64,000 bases of DNA from Cyanidium caldarium. Taxonomy: Eukaryota > Rhodophyta > Bangiophyceae > Cyanidiales > Cyanidiaceae. The notes under the pieces were generated by a model. It was not told the DNA's origin. It did not search any database and saw only the letters and a program-made list of their open reading frames with translations. Each line of letters begins with the position of its first letter. Within the stretch, counting starts at the first letter, position 1. The stretch lies in the NCBI GenBank assembly GCA_026184775.1, contig JANCYW010000010.1:405705-469704 (forward strand). The letters run 5' to 3'. Shown piece by piece: positions 28,737-38,808 of the stretch. Both the position numbers and the translations under genes were made by a program.

Positions 28737-31607
28737 TTACCTTCCGCGCCCTCGGCGACCGCCGCGGGATGGCTTGCCCCCACCGCCGCGCGCGCCATCT
28801 TTGCCTCGGGTGAGCACCAGCGCATCGTTCGCCGTGTCCGGTGCGGAAGCACCCTCTTCCTCCGCCGCCGTCTCACCCTCATCCTCAGCGTCCGGCTCCT
28901 CGGCGACGGCGTCCTCCGATAGGACCCGGCCGGCCGGTGCCCGCGCACCGACCGATGCGCCGGCATGCACCACGCTCATGGTGCTCACCGGATGCGACCG
29001 TTGTCGGTAATAACGGGTGAGCGCCGACTTGACCGCGGCACTCACCTCCGCCAGACGCGCATGTCCGGCGCGGCGCGCCTCCAGCTGCAGCTCGCCCGAG
29101 GTGACCGTGCGCCAATCGTCCAACGACAAGTAGTACGCGTCCAGCCGTTCGCAGACCGTCGCGGCGCCGTCCGCTCCCTGCTGCAGCAACGGCCGTATCA
29201 GCGCATCGGACAGCGTCGGCAGATAATCCAGGCGCAGTGCCGGGCGAGTCACCGCGCAACCGAGCGCGCCGCCGGGACAATGCGCCGCCTTGACGCGCAA
29301 TTCCAGTTCCGCCAGCAGGCGGGCGTTCTTGGTGGTGGTGCTGTTCTTGCCCAACCACGACGGGAAACTCGCCCGCTCCACCATCTGCGGCCCGGCCATG
29401 TAGTGACCCGGCAGCACCGCCGCGAACAGCGCCAACGCGTTGCTCAGGTCCCAGCGGCCGCGGCGCCGTATCGACTCGTTCAGCAGGTCGCTGTCGGAGA
29501 GCGCCTGCGCCGCTCGACTCACGCACGACAGGGTGAACGGGGCACTGGGCGAATTGCGCTTGCCGCTGGCAAACAGCAGGTAATTCTCCTGGATCATCAG
29601 TGGCATCAGATCCGGATCCATGTAGAACACGTCCAGCATCTCCGACAAGGTGGGCAGCAAGCGCACCGCCTCCGGCACGCTGGCCTCCCGTGCCGGATCC
29701 ACCCGCGGCGTCTGGCCCGGCAGATGCGGCCCGGGCGAGCGAAAGAACACCGAGAACGCCTGGAAGATGGACTGCTCCTCGAATGTCTTGCCGAAAACGT
29801 CCATCGCCGCCTTCACGTCCATGTACGTGAGGCGTGACGGCCGATTGACGTGATACCACTGCAGCAGGGTGATCATTTGGCGCACGTCGCCTTTGCAGGT
29901 CTCGGCCAGCTTCTCCAGCGCGGCGTCATCGATGGGCATCTGCTCGGCGTGGGCGATCTGCAGGAGGCGCTTGCGCACTTGCGACCACATCGGTCGCCGA
30001 AACTTGAGGAACAGCGTGGAGAACTTGAGCGTGCGCACGTTCGCGCTGGCATCGTCGTTGCAAATACAGATGATCGGTACGCGCGACGTCTTAATGAGCT
30101 TGTTCAGCTCGGCCATGCCGCCGCGATCGCCCGCCGACATGCCGTCCACCTCGTCCATGATCAACACGTGGCCGCGATTGCCGCAGAGGTGCGCTCGAGT
30201 CACCGACCGCGCCTGGCTAGCCGAGGCGCCCGTGTCGGAGGCGTTGCGGGCCAGGGTGGCCACGGCGTAACGGTCGATGTTGTGCGAGCGGATCAGCTCG
30301 GTGACATGCGTCTGCAGTGCCGACTTGCTGCGGGTGTCGCTGGCGTTGAATTCGATCGGCTCCATGCCCTTGTGGCGCACCACCACATGGGCGGCGCTGC
30401 TCTTGCCCAGACCGGGCGGGCCGGCCAGCAGCGCCGCTCGCGGCACCGACGATTTGGTCTTGGCGGCGGCACCGTCGCCGTACACCTGTTGCCACTGATC
30501 CAGCCAGTCGCTCAGCTGTTTGAGGACGCCCGGATTGGCGATGAGGTCTTCGGGCACTCGCGGCCGATACTTGACCGTCCACAGCTCGGATGTCCGCGCG
30601 GGAGCGCCGATGGTCGCTGCGGTCGCGGCCCGCTGACCAGCTGTTGTGCGCGGTCGCGGCGGGGATGGCGGCTTGCGAGCTTTGCTGGCGTTATATGGCG
30701 GTGGCGGTGGCGGCGGCGGCGATGTTTCACCCATCGAAAGCCGCCGCGCAGGCGTCGACGCTGCCGCCGACCGCCGTCGAATCAGCGCGAACACGCCGTC
30801 CTCGTCCACGACCTCCACAGCGGAGCGCTTGCGTGCCTCTTCCATCTTGCGCGGTCCGGGATCGGCACCGGCCACCAGGTATTGCAGGTTGCGGGTGACG
30901 CTCTTGGCGATGTGACCACCGTGCGCCCGCACCAGATCCTCCATCTCGGTGCGCGTCAACGAGTCCATCACCCCGGTGATGCAGAAATTCAGTCCCGCCA
31001 GACAGTCGGGTGCGCCCGTGGGCGGCGGTGGTTTCTTACCGCGCAACGGTGGCGAGTCCACCTCCATCTGATGCTGCAGGTAGTTGCGATACGTCTCGGC
31101 GCGCGATGGCCTGCGCGCCGTTGAGGGCAGATCGTCGACCTCGACGCCATCGTCGTCATCGTTGCCGTCGTGGCGCTCTTCCACACCGACCGCGGGCTCG
31201 CCGTGCCCACGACCCACACGCCGCCCCGACGACGGCACTCGTTTCGGCGTGCGCTCGGCGTTCGCGGCGGCCTCGCGTTTGCGCGGGCGGCGCACCGGTG
31301 TCTGCGGCTCTATCTCCGCCTCCTCCTCAGCATCCTCGGGCACGTACGCATTGTCCCCATCATCAGCGTCGTCGTCCTGAACAGCCCGCCGCCTACGCCC
31401 CTCGCCCTTTGAAGCCGAGGCGCGCTCCCCGCCAGCCGGCCCACCTTGCAACGACCTCCGCGACGGGCTCTCCCTACTCGCCCCTGCAACACCCGCCTCC
31501 TGTGCCCGTCGCAACCGCCGCCGACCTCCCAACCGCCCTCCGGACGACGTCATCGCCGCGATGTCCGCTTCGTCCTTACCATCTGGCACAGCCGGATCGG
31601 TGGGCAT
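28737..31607 (-). CDS. RFC1: Replication factor C large subunit (RFC1)
   Basis: RFC1 is the large subunit of the clamp loader that opens PCNA at primer-template junctions during DNA replication and repair in the nucleus. The 956-residue protein has the family's layout. A charged disordered N terminus comes first, then a BRCT domain (about 200-285, LNFCITGVMDSLTRTEME then GGHIAKSVTRNLQYLVAG). The AAA+ module follows, with Walker A AGPPGLGKSS near residue 394 and Walker B VLIMDEVDGM near 484 where other RFC subunits have DExD, and then a C-terminal RFC1-specific helical domain ending in a Gly/Arg-rich basic tail. The start at 31607 (MPTDPAVPDG) is preferred; the frame opens to 31943 and the next Met is at 31553. 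It is divergent from the site-2 protease, 134 bp away. Confidence 0.93.
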   Translation of the reverse strand: MPTDPAVPDGKDEADIAAMTSSGGRLGGRRRLRRAQEAGVAGASRESPSRRSLQGGPAGGERASASKGEGRRRRAVQDDDADDGDNAYVPEDAEEEAEIEPQTPVRRPRKREAAANAERTPKRVPSSGRRVGRGHGEPAVGVEERHDGNDDDDGVEVDDLPSTARRPSRAETYRNYLQHQMEVDSPPLRGKKPPPPTGAPDCLAGLNFCITGVMDSLTRTEMEDLVRAHGGHIAKSVTRNLQYLVAGADPGPRKMEEARKRSAVEVVDEDGVFALIRRRSAAASTPARRLSMGETSPPPPPPPPYNASKARKPPSPPRPRTTAGQRAATAATIGAPARTSELWTVKYRPRVPEDLIANPGVLKQLSDWLDQWQQVYGDGAAAKTKSSVPRAALLAGPPGLGKSSAAHVVVRHKGMEPIEFNASDTRSKSALQTHVTELIRSHNIDRYAVATLARNASDTGASASQARSVTRAHLCGNRGHVLIMDEVDGMSAGDRGGMAELNKLIKTSRVPIICICNDDASANVRTLKFSTLFLKFRRPMWSQVRKRLLQIAHAEQMPIDDAALEKLAETCKGDVRQMITLLQWYHVNRPSRLTYMDVKAAMDVFGKTFEEQSIFQAFSVFFRSPGPHLPGQTPRVDPAREASVPEAVRLLPTLSEMLDVFYMDPDLMPLMIQENYLLFASGKRNSPSAPFTLSCVSRAAQALSDSDLLNESIRRRGRWDLSNALALFAAVLPGHYMAGPQMVERASFPSWLGKNSTTTKNARLLAELELRVKAAHCPGGALGCAVTRPALRLDYLPTLSDALIRPLLQQGADGAATVCERLDAYYLSLDDWRTVTSGELQLEARRAGHARLAEVSAAVKSALTRYYRQRSHPVSTMSVVHAGASVGARAPAGRVLSEDAVAEEPDAEDEGETAAEEEGASAPDTANDALVLTRGKDGARGGGGKPSRGGRRGRGR

Positions 31608-31741
31608 GTCTTTCGGTCCGACGTGTCGTTGCCGCGCTGATCGGAACCGGTCGTCCGCGCCGTGTCGTGTGCGATCGCATCGACGCGCCATCGTCGGCGG
31701 CATGCATCGTTGCGGAGAGCGGGGTTGGCAGAATGACCCCA

Positions 31742-33118
31742 ATGAGGGCATATAACGAGCGAACAGGCACCTCTGGAGTGCAGCGCAGTATGGCACACCA
31801 GCGCGTGACTTGCATCCCATCCCGAAATGGCCCTGCGTTTGTGATTCCGGTGGTGCAACGCCGTTGGACGACCGGTCGGTCGGTGTCCGGTGAACGGCGG
31901 TGCGCACCGCGCGTGGGTAGGCGCTCGCTAGCGTGCCGTCCACCGCGGAAAATATCCATATCGCGGCGACATGGCGGCGTGTCGCAATTGGGTATGCTGG
32001 GCATATCCGAGGCGGGCGTGAATTTGAGCGGGTTGGTGGTGTTGGCCGGGGTGATCGTCATCCACGAGATGGGCCACTTTATCGCGGCGCGATCCCGCGG
32101 CATACGGGTGAAGGAGTTTTCCGTCGGATTCGGGCCGCCGCTCTTCAGTTTCAAGCCGCGCGACGGCTCGACGCAGTTTTCGCTGCGGCTGCTGCCGTTC
32201 GGCGGGTACGTGGCGTTCCCGGAGGAGGAACAGGTGGATGCGGAGACCGGCAAACGCGTGCGCCGCACCGACCCGGACCTGTTGGAGAACCGCCCGGTGC
32301 GGGATCGGTTGCTGGTGGCTAGTGGTGGGGTGCTGGCCAATGTGGCATTGGCATGGGCGCTGTTGTTTGGTAGTATCGAGACCGTGGGCATCGTCAAGAC
32401 CGACTTTCAGCCTGGCGTGCAGGTGGTGGAGGTGACTGGGGCGGAGGTGCCCGCGGCGCGCGCTGGCCTGCACACCGGCGATATGATTCTGGCGGTGGAC
32501 GGCGAGCCGCTTTCGGCCGGCGCCTCCTCCCCCCAGCGCGTCGTTGATGCGGTCGCCCGCGCCAACGCCGGCGACGGCCGCGCCTCGCGCGATGTCGTGC
32601 TCACCCTCAAGGGCCGCGGTATGGTGCGCGTGCACCCCCAGGGCGGAAAGATCGGCGCGCGCCTGCGGCCGAACGTGATCACCCATCGGGAACGGGTGCC
32701 ACTGGACCGCGCCGTGCCGGTGGCCAATGCCGAGCTCGTGGCGCTCTTCCGCTCGGTGGTGTCCGGCTTTGCGCTGTTCTTCACCCACACGTCCGACATG
32801 AGCGGCAGCGTGAGCGGCCCGATCGGAGTGGCGACGCTGGCCGCGGATATCGCTCGCGAAGATGCCGCCTCGTTGCCGGCGTTTGCGGCCGCCATATCGG
32901 CCAACTTGGCGATTATCAACGCTTTGCCGCTGCCGGCGCTGGATGGCGGTCATCTGGTGTTCCTGTTGATCGAGTCCATCCGGGGTCGGCCGGTGCCGCG
33001 CGAGATCCAACGCACCATTAACGGGGCGGCGCTGACGGTGCTGTTGATGTTGAGTTTGGTGTTGCTGGTAGGCGATATTGAGAAGCTGGTGTTGCCCTTC
33101 ACGGGTTGGACGCGTTAA
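31742..33118 (+). CDS. Site-2 protease, RseP/ARASP-like (M50), probably plastid
   Basis: A 458-residue intramembrane zinc metalloprotease. The HExxH active site is HEMGH in VIVIHEMGHFIAARSRG. The third zinc ligand is in NALPLPALDGGH (the N-x2-P-x-P-x-LDG motif). A PDZ-like domain lies between them (around FQPGVQVVEVTGAEVPAARAG and following). The layout matches bacterial RseP and the plant chloroplast ARASP/S2P branch, with LPFGGYVAFP and the SGGVLANVALAW block. The N terminus is Ser/Arg-rich, consistent with a transit peptide. The start is uncertain: ATGs at 31733, 31742 and 31790 are all in frame, and the frame is open to 31010, which overlaps RFC1. The substrate is unknown; ARASP is needed for chloroplast development in plants. 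Confidence 0.88.
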   Translation: MRAYNERTGTSGVQRSMAHQRVTCIPSRNGPAFVIPVVQRRWTTGRSVSGERRCAPRVGRRSLACRPPRKISISRRHGGVSQLGMLGISEAGVNLSGLVVLAGVIVIHEMGHFIAARSRGIRVKEFSVGFGPPLFSFKPRDGSTQFSLRLLPFGGYVAFPEEEQVDAETGKRVRRTDPDLLENRPVRDRLLVASGGVLANVALAWALLFGSIETVGIVKTDFQPGVQVVEVTGAEVPAARAGLHTGDMILAVDGEPLSAGASSPQRVVDAVARANAGDGRASRDVVLTLKGRGMVRVHPQGGKIGARLRPNVITHRERVPLDRAVPVANAELVALFRSVVSGFALFFTHTSDMSGSVSGPIGVATLAADIAREDAASLPAFAAAISANLAIINALPLPALDGGHLVFLLIESIRGRPVPREIQRTINGAALTVLLMLSLVLLVGDIEKLVLPFTGWTR

Positions 33119-33180
33119 AGGATGCCGGTATGCGTTCTCGTGGGTTTGCTGGTCGCATATCCTTCACACCCACTTCGGCG

Positions 33181-34260
33181 CTACCCGCTCTGCAGGAACA
33201 CCTCTACCAGCAGGCCGGCATCACCGCCGTAGCAGCCCAGCTCGCCGCCGCGGTGCACATCGACGGTGCGCGCGTAATCGGTGCCCGGGCCACCGCACAC
33301 CACCCGCTCCGCGCCCTGATGGTCCGAGCCGAGGTACACACGCCCGTCGATGCCGCACGAGGCTGCGCCGAGCCGCGGCGTGCCACCGCGAACCCACCGC
33401 ACCTCCAGCACCGGTCCGTCATGCCGACGCGCCACCTGCAGCACCACGTCCGGCCGCCGCACATCCCATTCCAGAAGATGACCGTGCTCGCTGCCACCCA
33501 CCAGTCGCCGTTCATCCAGGTCCAGCGTCAAAATGCGGGAGTGCGCCGGGGTGGCCAACCGCAGCGGACCGAATGCAGATGCCGCGACCATCGTTGTTCG
33601 TCGCTCTAGCCGTGAGCGATACGGTGTGCGAGTGTCCCACACAGCGATAGCACCGCTGCGCGATGCCGTGACCACTTCGTGCGGCGATTGCGATGCCGCC
33701 AGGGCGACGAAGCCCACACCGTCGCGGGCATACAGGGTCGGGGCTGCGGCATCCAGCGGCTCGGCCAGCAACAGCAACTCACCGTCATCGGTAGCCAGCA
33801 CGCCTGGCGCAATACCTACCACCGCCATAGCACTCACAGATAGGGATGGTAAGGCAGGAGGCGCTCGAAACGCCCTTGACAAGTTGCTGTCGTCGAGTGC
33901 AACGTCCGCGCCGCAGTCGTCTCCAGCAGAGGCGCGCCTGTACAGGGAGACATGGCCGTTTTCCGTTCCGACCAAACCGCTGTATGCACACAATGCGGTG
34001 ATGCGTCCGTCGAGCCGCCACGCGTGTCGCGGCCAGCACCACGGCACCGCCGCCGGCGCTACCGCGTCCGACGGAAGCGCGCCCGGCGCCAACCACCACA
34101 ACTCCTCCCCAGCAGCCACCACGATTTCCAGCGACTCTTCAACATATCGCAACCGCTGGATCGATTGCGGTAATTGCCGCACTCGCTTTTGTACGCCATT
34201 CCACTTGGCAACCATTCTGGCGAGACCGTGGCCGCGGGTGACCTCTGCGCGGAGTGCCAC
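33181..34260 (-). CDS. WD40-repeat protein (possibly Nup43-like)
   Basis: A 359-residue beta-propeller-type protein. Degenerate WD repeats are visible: VVTASRSGAIAVWDTRTPYR, LVGGSEHGHLLEWDVRRPD, a middle repeat VGTENGHVSLYRR, and a final CGIDGRVYLGSD repeat. It is short, has no other domain, and shows no targeting signal. The overall size and weak WD pattern resemble the nuclear-pore protein Nup43 or a small assembly-factor propeller, but I could not find diagnostic residues, so the name is tentative. Its start is 136 bp from the divergent ethanolamine/choline kinase gene, suggesting a shared promoter. The 3' end converges on the site-2 protease with a 62-bp gap. Confidence 0.7.
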   Translation of the reverse strand: MALRAEVTRGHGLARMVAKWNGVQKRVRQLPQSIQRLRYVEESLEIVVAAGEELWWLAPGALPSDAVAPAAVPWCWPRHAWRLDGRITALCAYSGLVGTENGHVSLYRRASAGDDCGADVALDDSNLSRAFRAPPALPSLSVSAMAVVGIAPGVLATDDGELLLLAEPLDAAAPTLYARDGVGFVALAASQSPHEVVTASRSGAIAVWDTRTPYRSRLERRTTMVAASAFGPLRLATPAHSRILTLDLDERRLVGGSEHGHLLEWDVRRPDVVLQVARRHDGPVLEVRWVRGGTPRLGAASCGIDGRVYLGSDHQGAERVVCGGPGTDYARTVDVHRGGELGCYGGDAGLLVEVFLQSG

Positions 34261-34396
34261 TCAGGCCCCCGCGTCGACGAAAGCGCGCGCCCGATCGATC
34301 GATCGAGGACGTCGTCCGGTCTGCGGGACGGCCGTTGGGCCGTCGCTCGCCAAAGTCCCCCACGGGAATGTGGCCGTCCGCTTTGAGCAGGCAGCT

Positions 34397-35638
34397 ATGA
34401 ATGGCCAAGAGGACCTTTGGGACGGAGAGTGTGAATGCTTCGATTCAGATGCCGCTGAAACCGACAGATCCTCCTCATCGGCTTCGCAACCCAGTTCGGC
34501 CGCCCGAGAAGAGCTGCTGTCGGCGCTGCGCTCGTGTTTGCCGGGCGACGACTGGCGGGCGGAGACGCTGGTGGCGCAGCGGCTGAGCGGCGGTGTGACC
34601 AACCGCATGTATGAATGTCGGCACCGGGAACGGCCGGTGCGGGTGTTGGTGCGACTGTTCGGCTCGTACGGTATGTTGAACCGTTGTCGGGAGAATGCGC
34701 TGTTTGCGGAGCTGGCCACGGCCGGGCTCGGTCCGCCGCTGCTGGGTCTTTTTGACGGCGGTCGGGTGGAGGGTGCGCTGCCGGGGCGCGTCCTGGACTA
34801 TCGTCAGTTGCATCAGGCGGTTGTGGCACGGTCGGTGGCGCGGGCGTTGGCGCGGTTGCATCGCTTCGAGCCGCAGTGTATTCGAGACGAAGCGGCCGCG
34901 GCCACCGAGTCGCTGTTCATTTTTTGTGAGAAGCTACTGCAGGAGGCAGTGCGGTGTGGCCAACTGGCACCGGAGGAGAGGCTTTCGGCCACAGTGCAGA
35001 AGGTGAAGGCTTCACCAGAACGGAGCGATATTTTCGGACCCGCCTCAGCGCCGGAGAATGCCGCCCGACTGCGGGCCGAGCTCGAGGAGTTGCGCCGCCG
35101 GCTGCCACCGTCCAAAGTGGTGTTTTGCCACAACGACCTGCTGGGCGCCAACATCGTGTACGATGCGCCGGCACGCCGGGCGCGCCTCATCGATTTCGAG
35201 TATGCCGCGTACGGTCCGCGCGCGTACGACATTGGCAACCACTTCAACGAGTGGATGGGCGTCACCGAACACAACACTTGGCAGCCGCACGACCCGTTGG
35301 CGCGATATCCCACCGCGGCCGAGCGCGGCGCCTTTGTGGATGCCTACTTGCGGGCGTACGAACGGTGGCGCGAGGGTGGCAACGAAAACGGCGACGAGGA
35401 GCGTCTTTCGATGCCAGCGTCACCGAGCTGGTCGTCTCAAGTGCAGCGATTGGTGCACGAGGCAGATGCGTACAGTCTGCTGAGTCACTGGTTGTGGGGC
35501 GTATGGGCATTGGTGATGGCGGCGGCGCCACCCACCGACGAGTTCGACTATGTGCATTTCGCGCGGGTGCGCCTGGAGATCATGCGCCGGCACTGGCGAG
35601 AAAGATTAGGTATTGCGGAGGACGGGGAGGTTGCATAA
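34397..35638 (+). CDS. Choline/ethanolamine kinase
   Basis: A 413-residue kinase of the choline/ethanolamine kinase family, which phosphorylates the amino alcohol as the first step of the Kennedy pathway to phosphatidylethanolamine or phosphatidylcholine. The early [12 protein letters not shown] block corresponds to the ATP-binding loop, [16 protein letters not shown] is typical of ethanolamine kinases, the catalytic Brenner motif is [16 protein letters not shown], and the metal-binding block is [24 protein letters not shown]. An insertion of about 40 charged residues sits before the C-terminal helices. The match to ethanolamine kinase (LFG and RENE-like block) is a little better than to choline kinase. 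The first in-frame ATG after the WD40 promoter region is at 34397; the open frame back to 33533 overlaps the WD40 gene and was ignored. Confidence 0.92.
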   Translation: MNGQEDLWDGECECFDSDAAETDRSSSSASQPSSAAREELLSALRSCLPGDDWRAETLVAQRLSGGVTNRMYECRHRERPVRVLVRLFGSYGMLNRCRENALFAELATAGLGPPLLGLFDGGRVEGALPGRVLDYRQLHQAVVARSVARALARLHRFEPQCIRDEAAAATESLFIFCEKLLQEAVRCGQLAPEERLSATVQKVKASPERSDIFGPASAPENAARLRAELEELRRRLPPSKVVFCHNDLLGANIVYDAPARRARLIDFEYAAYGPRAYDIGNHFNEWMGVTEHNTWQPHDPLARYPTAAERGAFVDAYLRAYERWREGGNENGDEERLSMPASPSWSSQVQRLVHEADAYSLLSHWLWGVWALVMAAAPPTDEFDYVHFARVRLEIMRRHWRERLGIAEDGEVA

Positions 35639-36041
35639 AATGCGTCGGCGTATTGTGCGCGAGCGAAAGCACTGGGCGTGCTGTTCGGAGACCGGTGTGT
35701 CTCGCGGCGATTCGCCACCCTCTGCGCGTCCCGCATCGAGTCGTCCGCTGCGCGAGCGCCCATCTTGCGCGGCGCGCGAATCGTCGTTCGCGACGAGCGC
35801 GACCGGCGCTGCCTTTCGACGCACCGTTGCGGTCACCGAGCGCCACTTCCTACCTCATCGGACGCGACAACGGGTGACGCAGCTGGAAAAGTGGCGCGCG
35901 GTGACGACAGACGTTGCCGGAAGCTCGCGTTTGAAGTTTTCATCGGACACCGCAGGACACACGCCTCGTTCGGCCGTGCGGTTCCGCAAGCGCCTCCACC
36001 GACCACAAACCTTTCCCATCGCTCCCATTTTTTCCCTCGCC
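35639..36041. other. Intergenic region, choline/ethanolamine kinase to E2
   Basis: This 403-bp spacer holds the kinase terminator and E2 promoter. The ORF reading into the E2 opens at 35613, but the E2 Met is clear at 36042. No RNA gene was seen. Confidence 0.5.
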
Positions 36042-36494
36042 ATGAGCGGCCACCTGTCGAATCGAATACTGCGAGAGACGGAGCGGCTGGCGCGCGACCC
36101 GGTGCCGGGCATATCGGTCACGCCGCACGAGGACAACGCGCGCTACTTTAACGTGATACTGGCGGGGCCGGCCGGTTCGCCCTACGAGGGCGGCATCTTT
36201 CGGCTGGAGCTGTTTCTGCCGGCGGACTATCCCATGCAAGCGCCGCGAGTGCGCTTTCTGACGCCGCTGTACCACCCGAATATCGATCGACTCGGCCGGG
36301 TGTGCCTAGACATCCTCAAGGACCGCTGGAGTCCGGCGCTGCAGATCCGCACGGTGTTGCTGTCCATCCAGGCGCTCATGTCGGAGCCGAATCCCGACGA
36401 CCCGCTGAACAACGAGGCCGCCGACTTGTGGAAGAAGGACATTGCGCGGGCCAAACAGATGGCCCAGGAGTGGACCACCCGGTACGCCAAATGA
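36042..36494 (+). CDS. UBC13: Ubiquitin-conjugating enzyme E2, UBC13/UBE2N-like
   Basis: A 150-residue E2 that matches the UBC fold along its length. The catalytic Cys is in [20 protein letters not shown], with the HPN motif just before (YHPNIDR). The N terminus [20 protein letters not shown] and the [22 protein letters not shown] block are typical of UBC13, the E2 that builds Lys63-linked ubiquitin chains together with a UEV partner. The length (152 in human) is also right. A UEV partner gene is not in the window. The E2 and the USP and RING-ankyrin genes elsewhere here are unrelated in position. The start is fixed by homology. Confidence 0.95.
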   Translation: MSGHLSNRILRETERLARDPVPGISVTPHEDNARYFNVILAGPAGSPYEGGIFRLELFLPADYPMQAPRVRFLTPLYHPNIDRLGRVCLDILKDRWSPALQIRTVLLSIQALMSEPNPDDPLNNEAADLWKKDIARAKQMAQEWTTRYAK

Positions 36495-36767
36495 AGCGGG
36501 GCGGAGGTGGGGAGCGCGTCAACTGGTGCGCGGGAGTGTAGAGGAGGGAGAGGGGGTGGTGAGGGCGATGCATACCCGGCGCATATACCATCGCGGGGTG
36601 GCGTTGGTGCATCGCTCGTGGATGTAGACGGCAACATGTGCAGGTGCAGAAGTTTTTCAGGTCCGCTTATCGAGATACCGGCGCTGCACCATTTACCCCA
36701 ACCGTTTCAACTGCACTCCCACCGCCTACTGCTGTTCACGTGATGCCGTCCGCCTGCTTCTGGCCTC

Positions 36768-38783
36768 ATGTCGAGTCGGTGCGCTCCTCTCGCCGCACTC
36801 TCTGCTGCGCGCCTGGCGTTCGTATCGGTTTTGGAAGCAGTCATGGCGGTCGACCGCCCATCTGCCTGTGCCTGGGTGTTGCCTGTAGCCGCTGGAAGCT
36901 ACGGATGGGCTTCGCCTACGCGAAAGACACAAACTGCATGCCTGTCGCCTCAAACTTCTGAATGGCTTGGCGGCGGCATCCGCCGCCGTCGTCGCCCGAT
37001 CCGACCGGCCGGCGCCGCCCGCGTTCCCGTTCATACTCGACGTCGTCGACTGTCACTGCCAGCGGGCGCGCTACTCTTGCGTGCCCGTGACCGCTCCGAC
37101 TCGGGGGACGGCGCCTCCGTCACTTTCCCCGGCGTCGCCTCCCTCCCGCCGCACCTCCGTCCCTTCCGAGGGCTGCGCGAGGACTGGCGACGGCGAGCGC
37201 CGTGGTATTGGCGCGACTGGGCGGACGGATTCACCACCAAATCGGTCGCCGCCTCCCTCTTCCTGTACTTCGCCTGCTTGGCGCCTATTGTGGCCTTCGG
37301 CGGGCTCACCGCCCAGATCACCAACGGCGCCATGGGCGTGGTGGAGTTTATGGTGTCCGGTGCGGTGAGCGGCATGCTGTATCACACGCTGGCCGGCCAG
37401 CCGCTGACTATCGTCGGACCGACCGGCTTGACGCTGGCCTTCACCGCCTCGTTGTACAAGGTGTGCAGCGTGGCGCGGCTGCCGTTTCTAGCCACCTACG
37501 CCTGGGTGGGCGTGTGGACCGCGCTGTTCCTTCTGCTGCTGGCGATATTCAACGCCAGTTTCCTCATCCGCTACTGCACCCGATTCACCGATGACGCCTT
37601 CAATGCGCTTATCGCGGCCACGTTTCTGTACGAGGCGGTGAAGTCGATCGGGCGCAGCTTTCAGACCGAGGGCGCCGACAAGACCGCCGCCTTTTTCGGC
37701 CTCAGTCTGTCGCTCGGCACGTTCATCGTCGGACGCACGCTGAGCGAGTTTCGACAGTCGCGCTACCTGCGGCGGTCGGTGCGCGAGTTTCTGTCGGATT
37801 TCGGTGCCGCCATCGCCATCTTCTCCATGACGCTGGCGGCGCAGCTGCTGCCGCCACTGAGCGGGGAGCAGGCGTTGCCGCGGCTGCAAGTGCCCAGCAC
37901 GTTGCAACTGGCCGGCGGCCGGCCGTGGCTGGTGCCGATGCTGAGCGTACCGCCCAGCATTCGCCTGTTCGCGCTCTTCCCGGCGGTGCTGCTGACGGTG
38001 CTCTTCTTCCTGGATCAGAACATCACCACCCGGGTGGTGAATTCGCCGGCGCACCGTCTGAAACGCGCCGACGCCTACCACATCGATCTGTTGGTGTTGT
38101 CGGTGCTGACGTTTTTGGCGTCCATCTTCGGGTTGCCGTGGATGTGTGCGGCTACGGTGCAGAGCCTGAATCACGTGCGCAGCCTGGCCATCACCGAGAC
38201 CTACATGTCTGAAGCGGACCGGGCGCCGCGCGAGCGCATGGTGGCGGTGGTGGAGAATCGACTCACCGGTTTCGTCATCCATCTGGCGCTGGCGCTGTCG
38301 CTGGCATTCTTGCCGCTGCTGCAACGCATTCCGGTGGCGGTCATCAGCGGGCTGTTCCTGTACATGGGCCGTCGCATGATGAGCGGCAACGATTTCCTAC
38401 GGCGCATTCGGTTGTTCTTTGTGGATCCGGCGCTGTACCCGGACGACTCGCCGATGCGCCACATTCGTCCGCGCACCGTGAACGCGTACACCGCGCTGCA
38501 GCTGGCGTGCTTTGTGTTGCTGTGGACACTGAAAGTGATACCGCAGACCACGCTCTTCTTCCCGGCGGTGATCGGGATGCTGATGGTGGTGCGGCTGACG
38601 GCGGTGCGGCGGTTGTTCCGGCCCGAGGCGATCCGGGTGCTGGACGGCGAGATCGAGGCGGAGCGCCCGTCACGCGAGGATAACGGCACGCGCGACGAGG
38701 GCTCTGTCATTGACGTATGGGAGGATGGTTTGGGCAAGCCGGGCGGTGTGCCCGGGGAGCGCTACTCCACCGACATGTACTGA
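36768..38783 (+). CDS. SLC4-family anion (bicarbonate/borate) transporter
   Basis: A 671-residue membrane protein with about 12-14 hydrophobic segments that matches the SLC4/HCO3- transporter family, including plant BOR boron exporters and animal anion exchangers. Diagnostic blocks are RDWADGF, the first-helix FGGLTAQITNGAMGVVEF, the substrate-site GQPLTIVGPTGLTLAFTASL, FFLDQNITTRVVNSP, FGLPWMCAATVQSLNHVRSL, and the late IPVAVISGLFLYMGRRMMSG. The N-terminal cytosolic part is short (about 130 residues), as in plant BORs and unlike animal AEs. Boron efflux or bicarbonate transport in an acid hot-spring alga would both be plausible; the sequence does not decide. The start is uncertain: 36768 or 36843 (MAVDRPSA). 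Confidence 0.9.
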   Translation: MSSRCAPLAALSAARLAFVSVLEAVMAVDRPSACAWVLPVAAGSYGWASPTRKTQTACLSPQTSEWLGGGIRRRRRPIRPAGAARVPVHTRRRRLSLPAGALLLRARDRSDSGDGASVTFPGVASLPPHLRPFRGLREDWRRRAPWYWRDWADGFTTKSVAASLFLYFACLAPIVAFGGLTAQITNGAMGVVEFMVSGAVSGMLYHTLAGQPLTIVGPTGLTLAFTASLYKVCSVARLPFLATYAWVGVWTALFLLLLAIFNASFLIRYCTRFTDDAFNALIAATFLYEAVKSIGRSFQTEGADKTAAFFGLSLSLGTFIVGRTLSEFRQSRYLRRSVREFLSDFGAAIAIFSMTLAAQLLPPLSGEQALPRLQVPSTLQLAGGRPWLVPMLSVPPSIRLFALFPAVLLTVLFFLDQNITTRVVNSPAHRLKRADAYHIDLLVLSVLTFLASIFGLPWMCAATVQSLNHVRSLAITETYMSEADRAPRERMVAVVENRLTGFVIHLALALSLAFLPLLQRIPVAVISGLFLYMGRRMMSGNDFLRRIRLFFVDPALYPDDSPMRHIRPRTVNAYTALQLACFVLLWTLKVIPQTTLFFPAVIGMLMVVRLTAVRRLFRPEAIRVLDGEIEAERPSREDNGTRDEGSVIDVWEDGLGKPGGVPGERYSTDMY

Positions 38784-38808
38784 GGCGGTGAGAGAGGGCA
38801 GTGCGGCA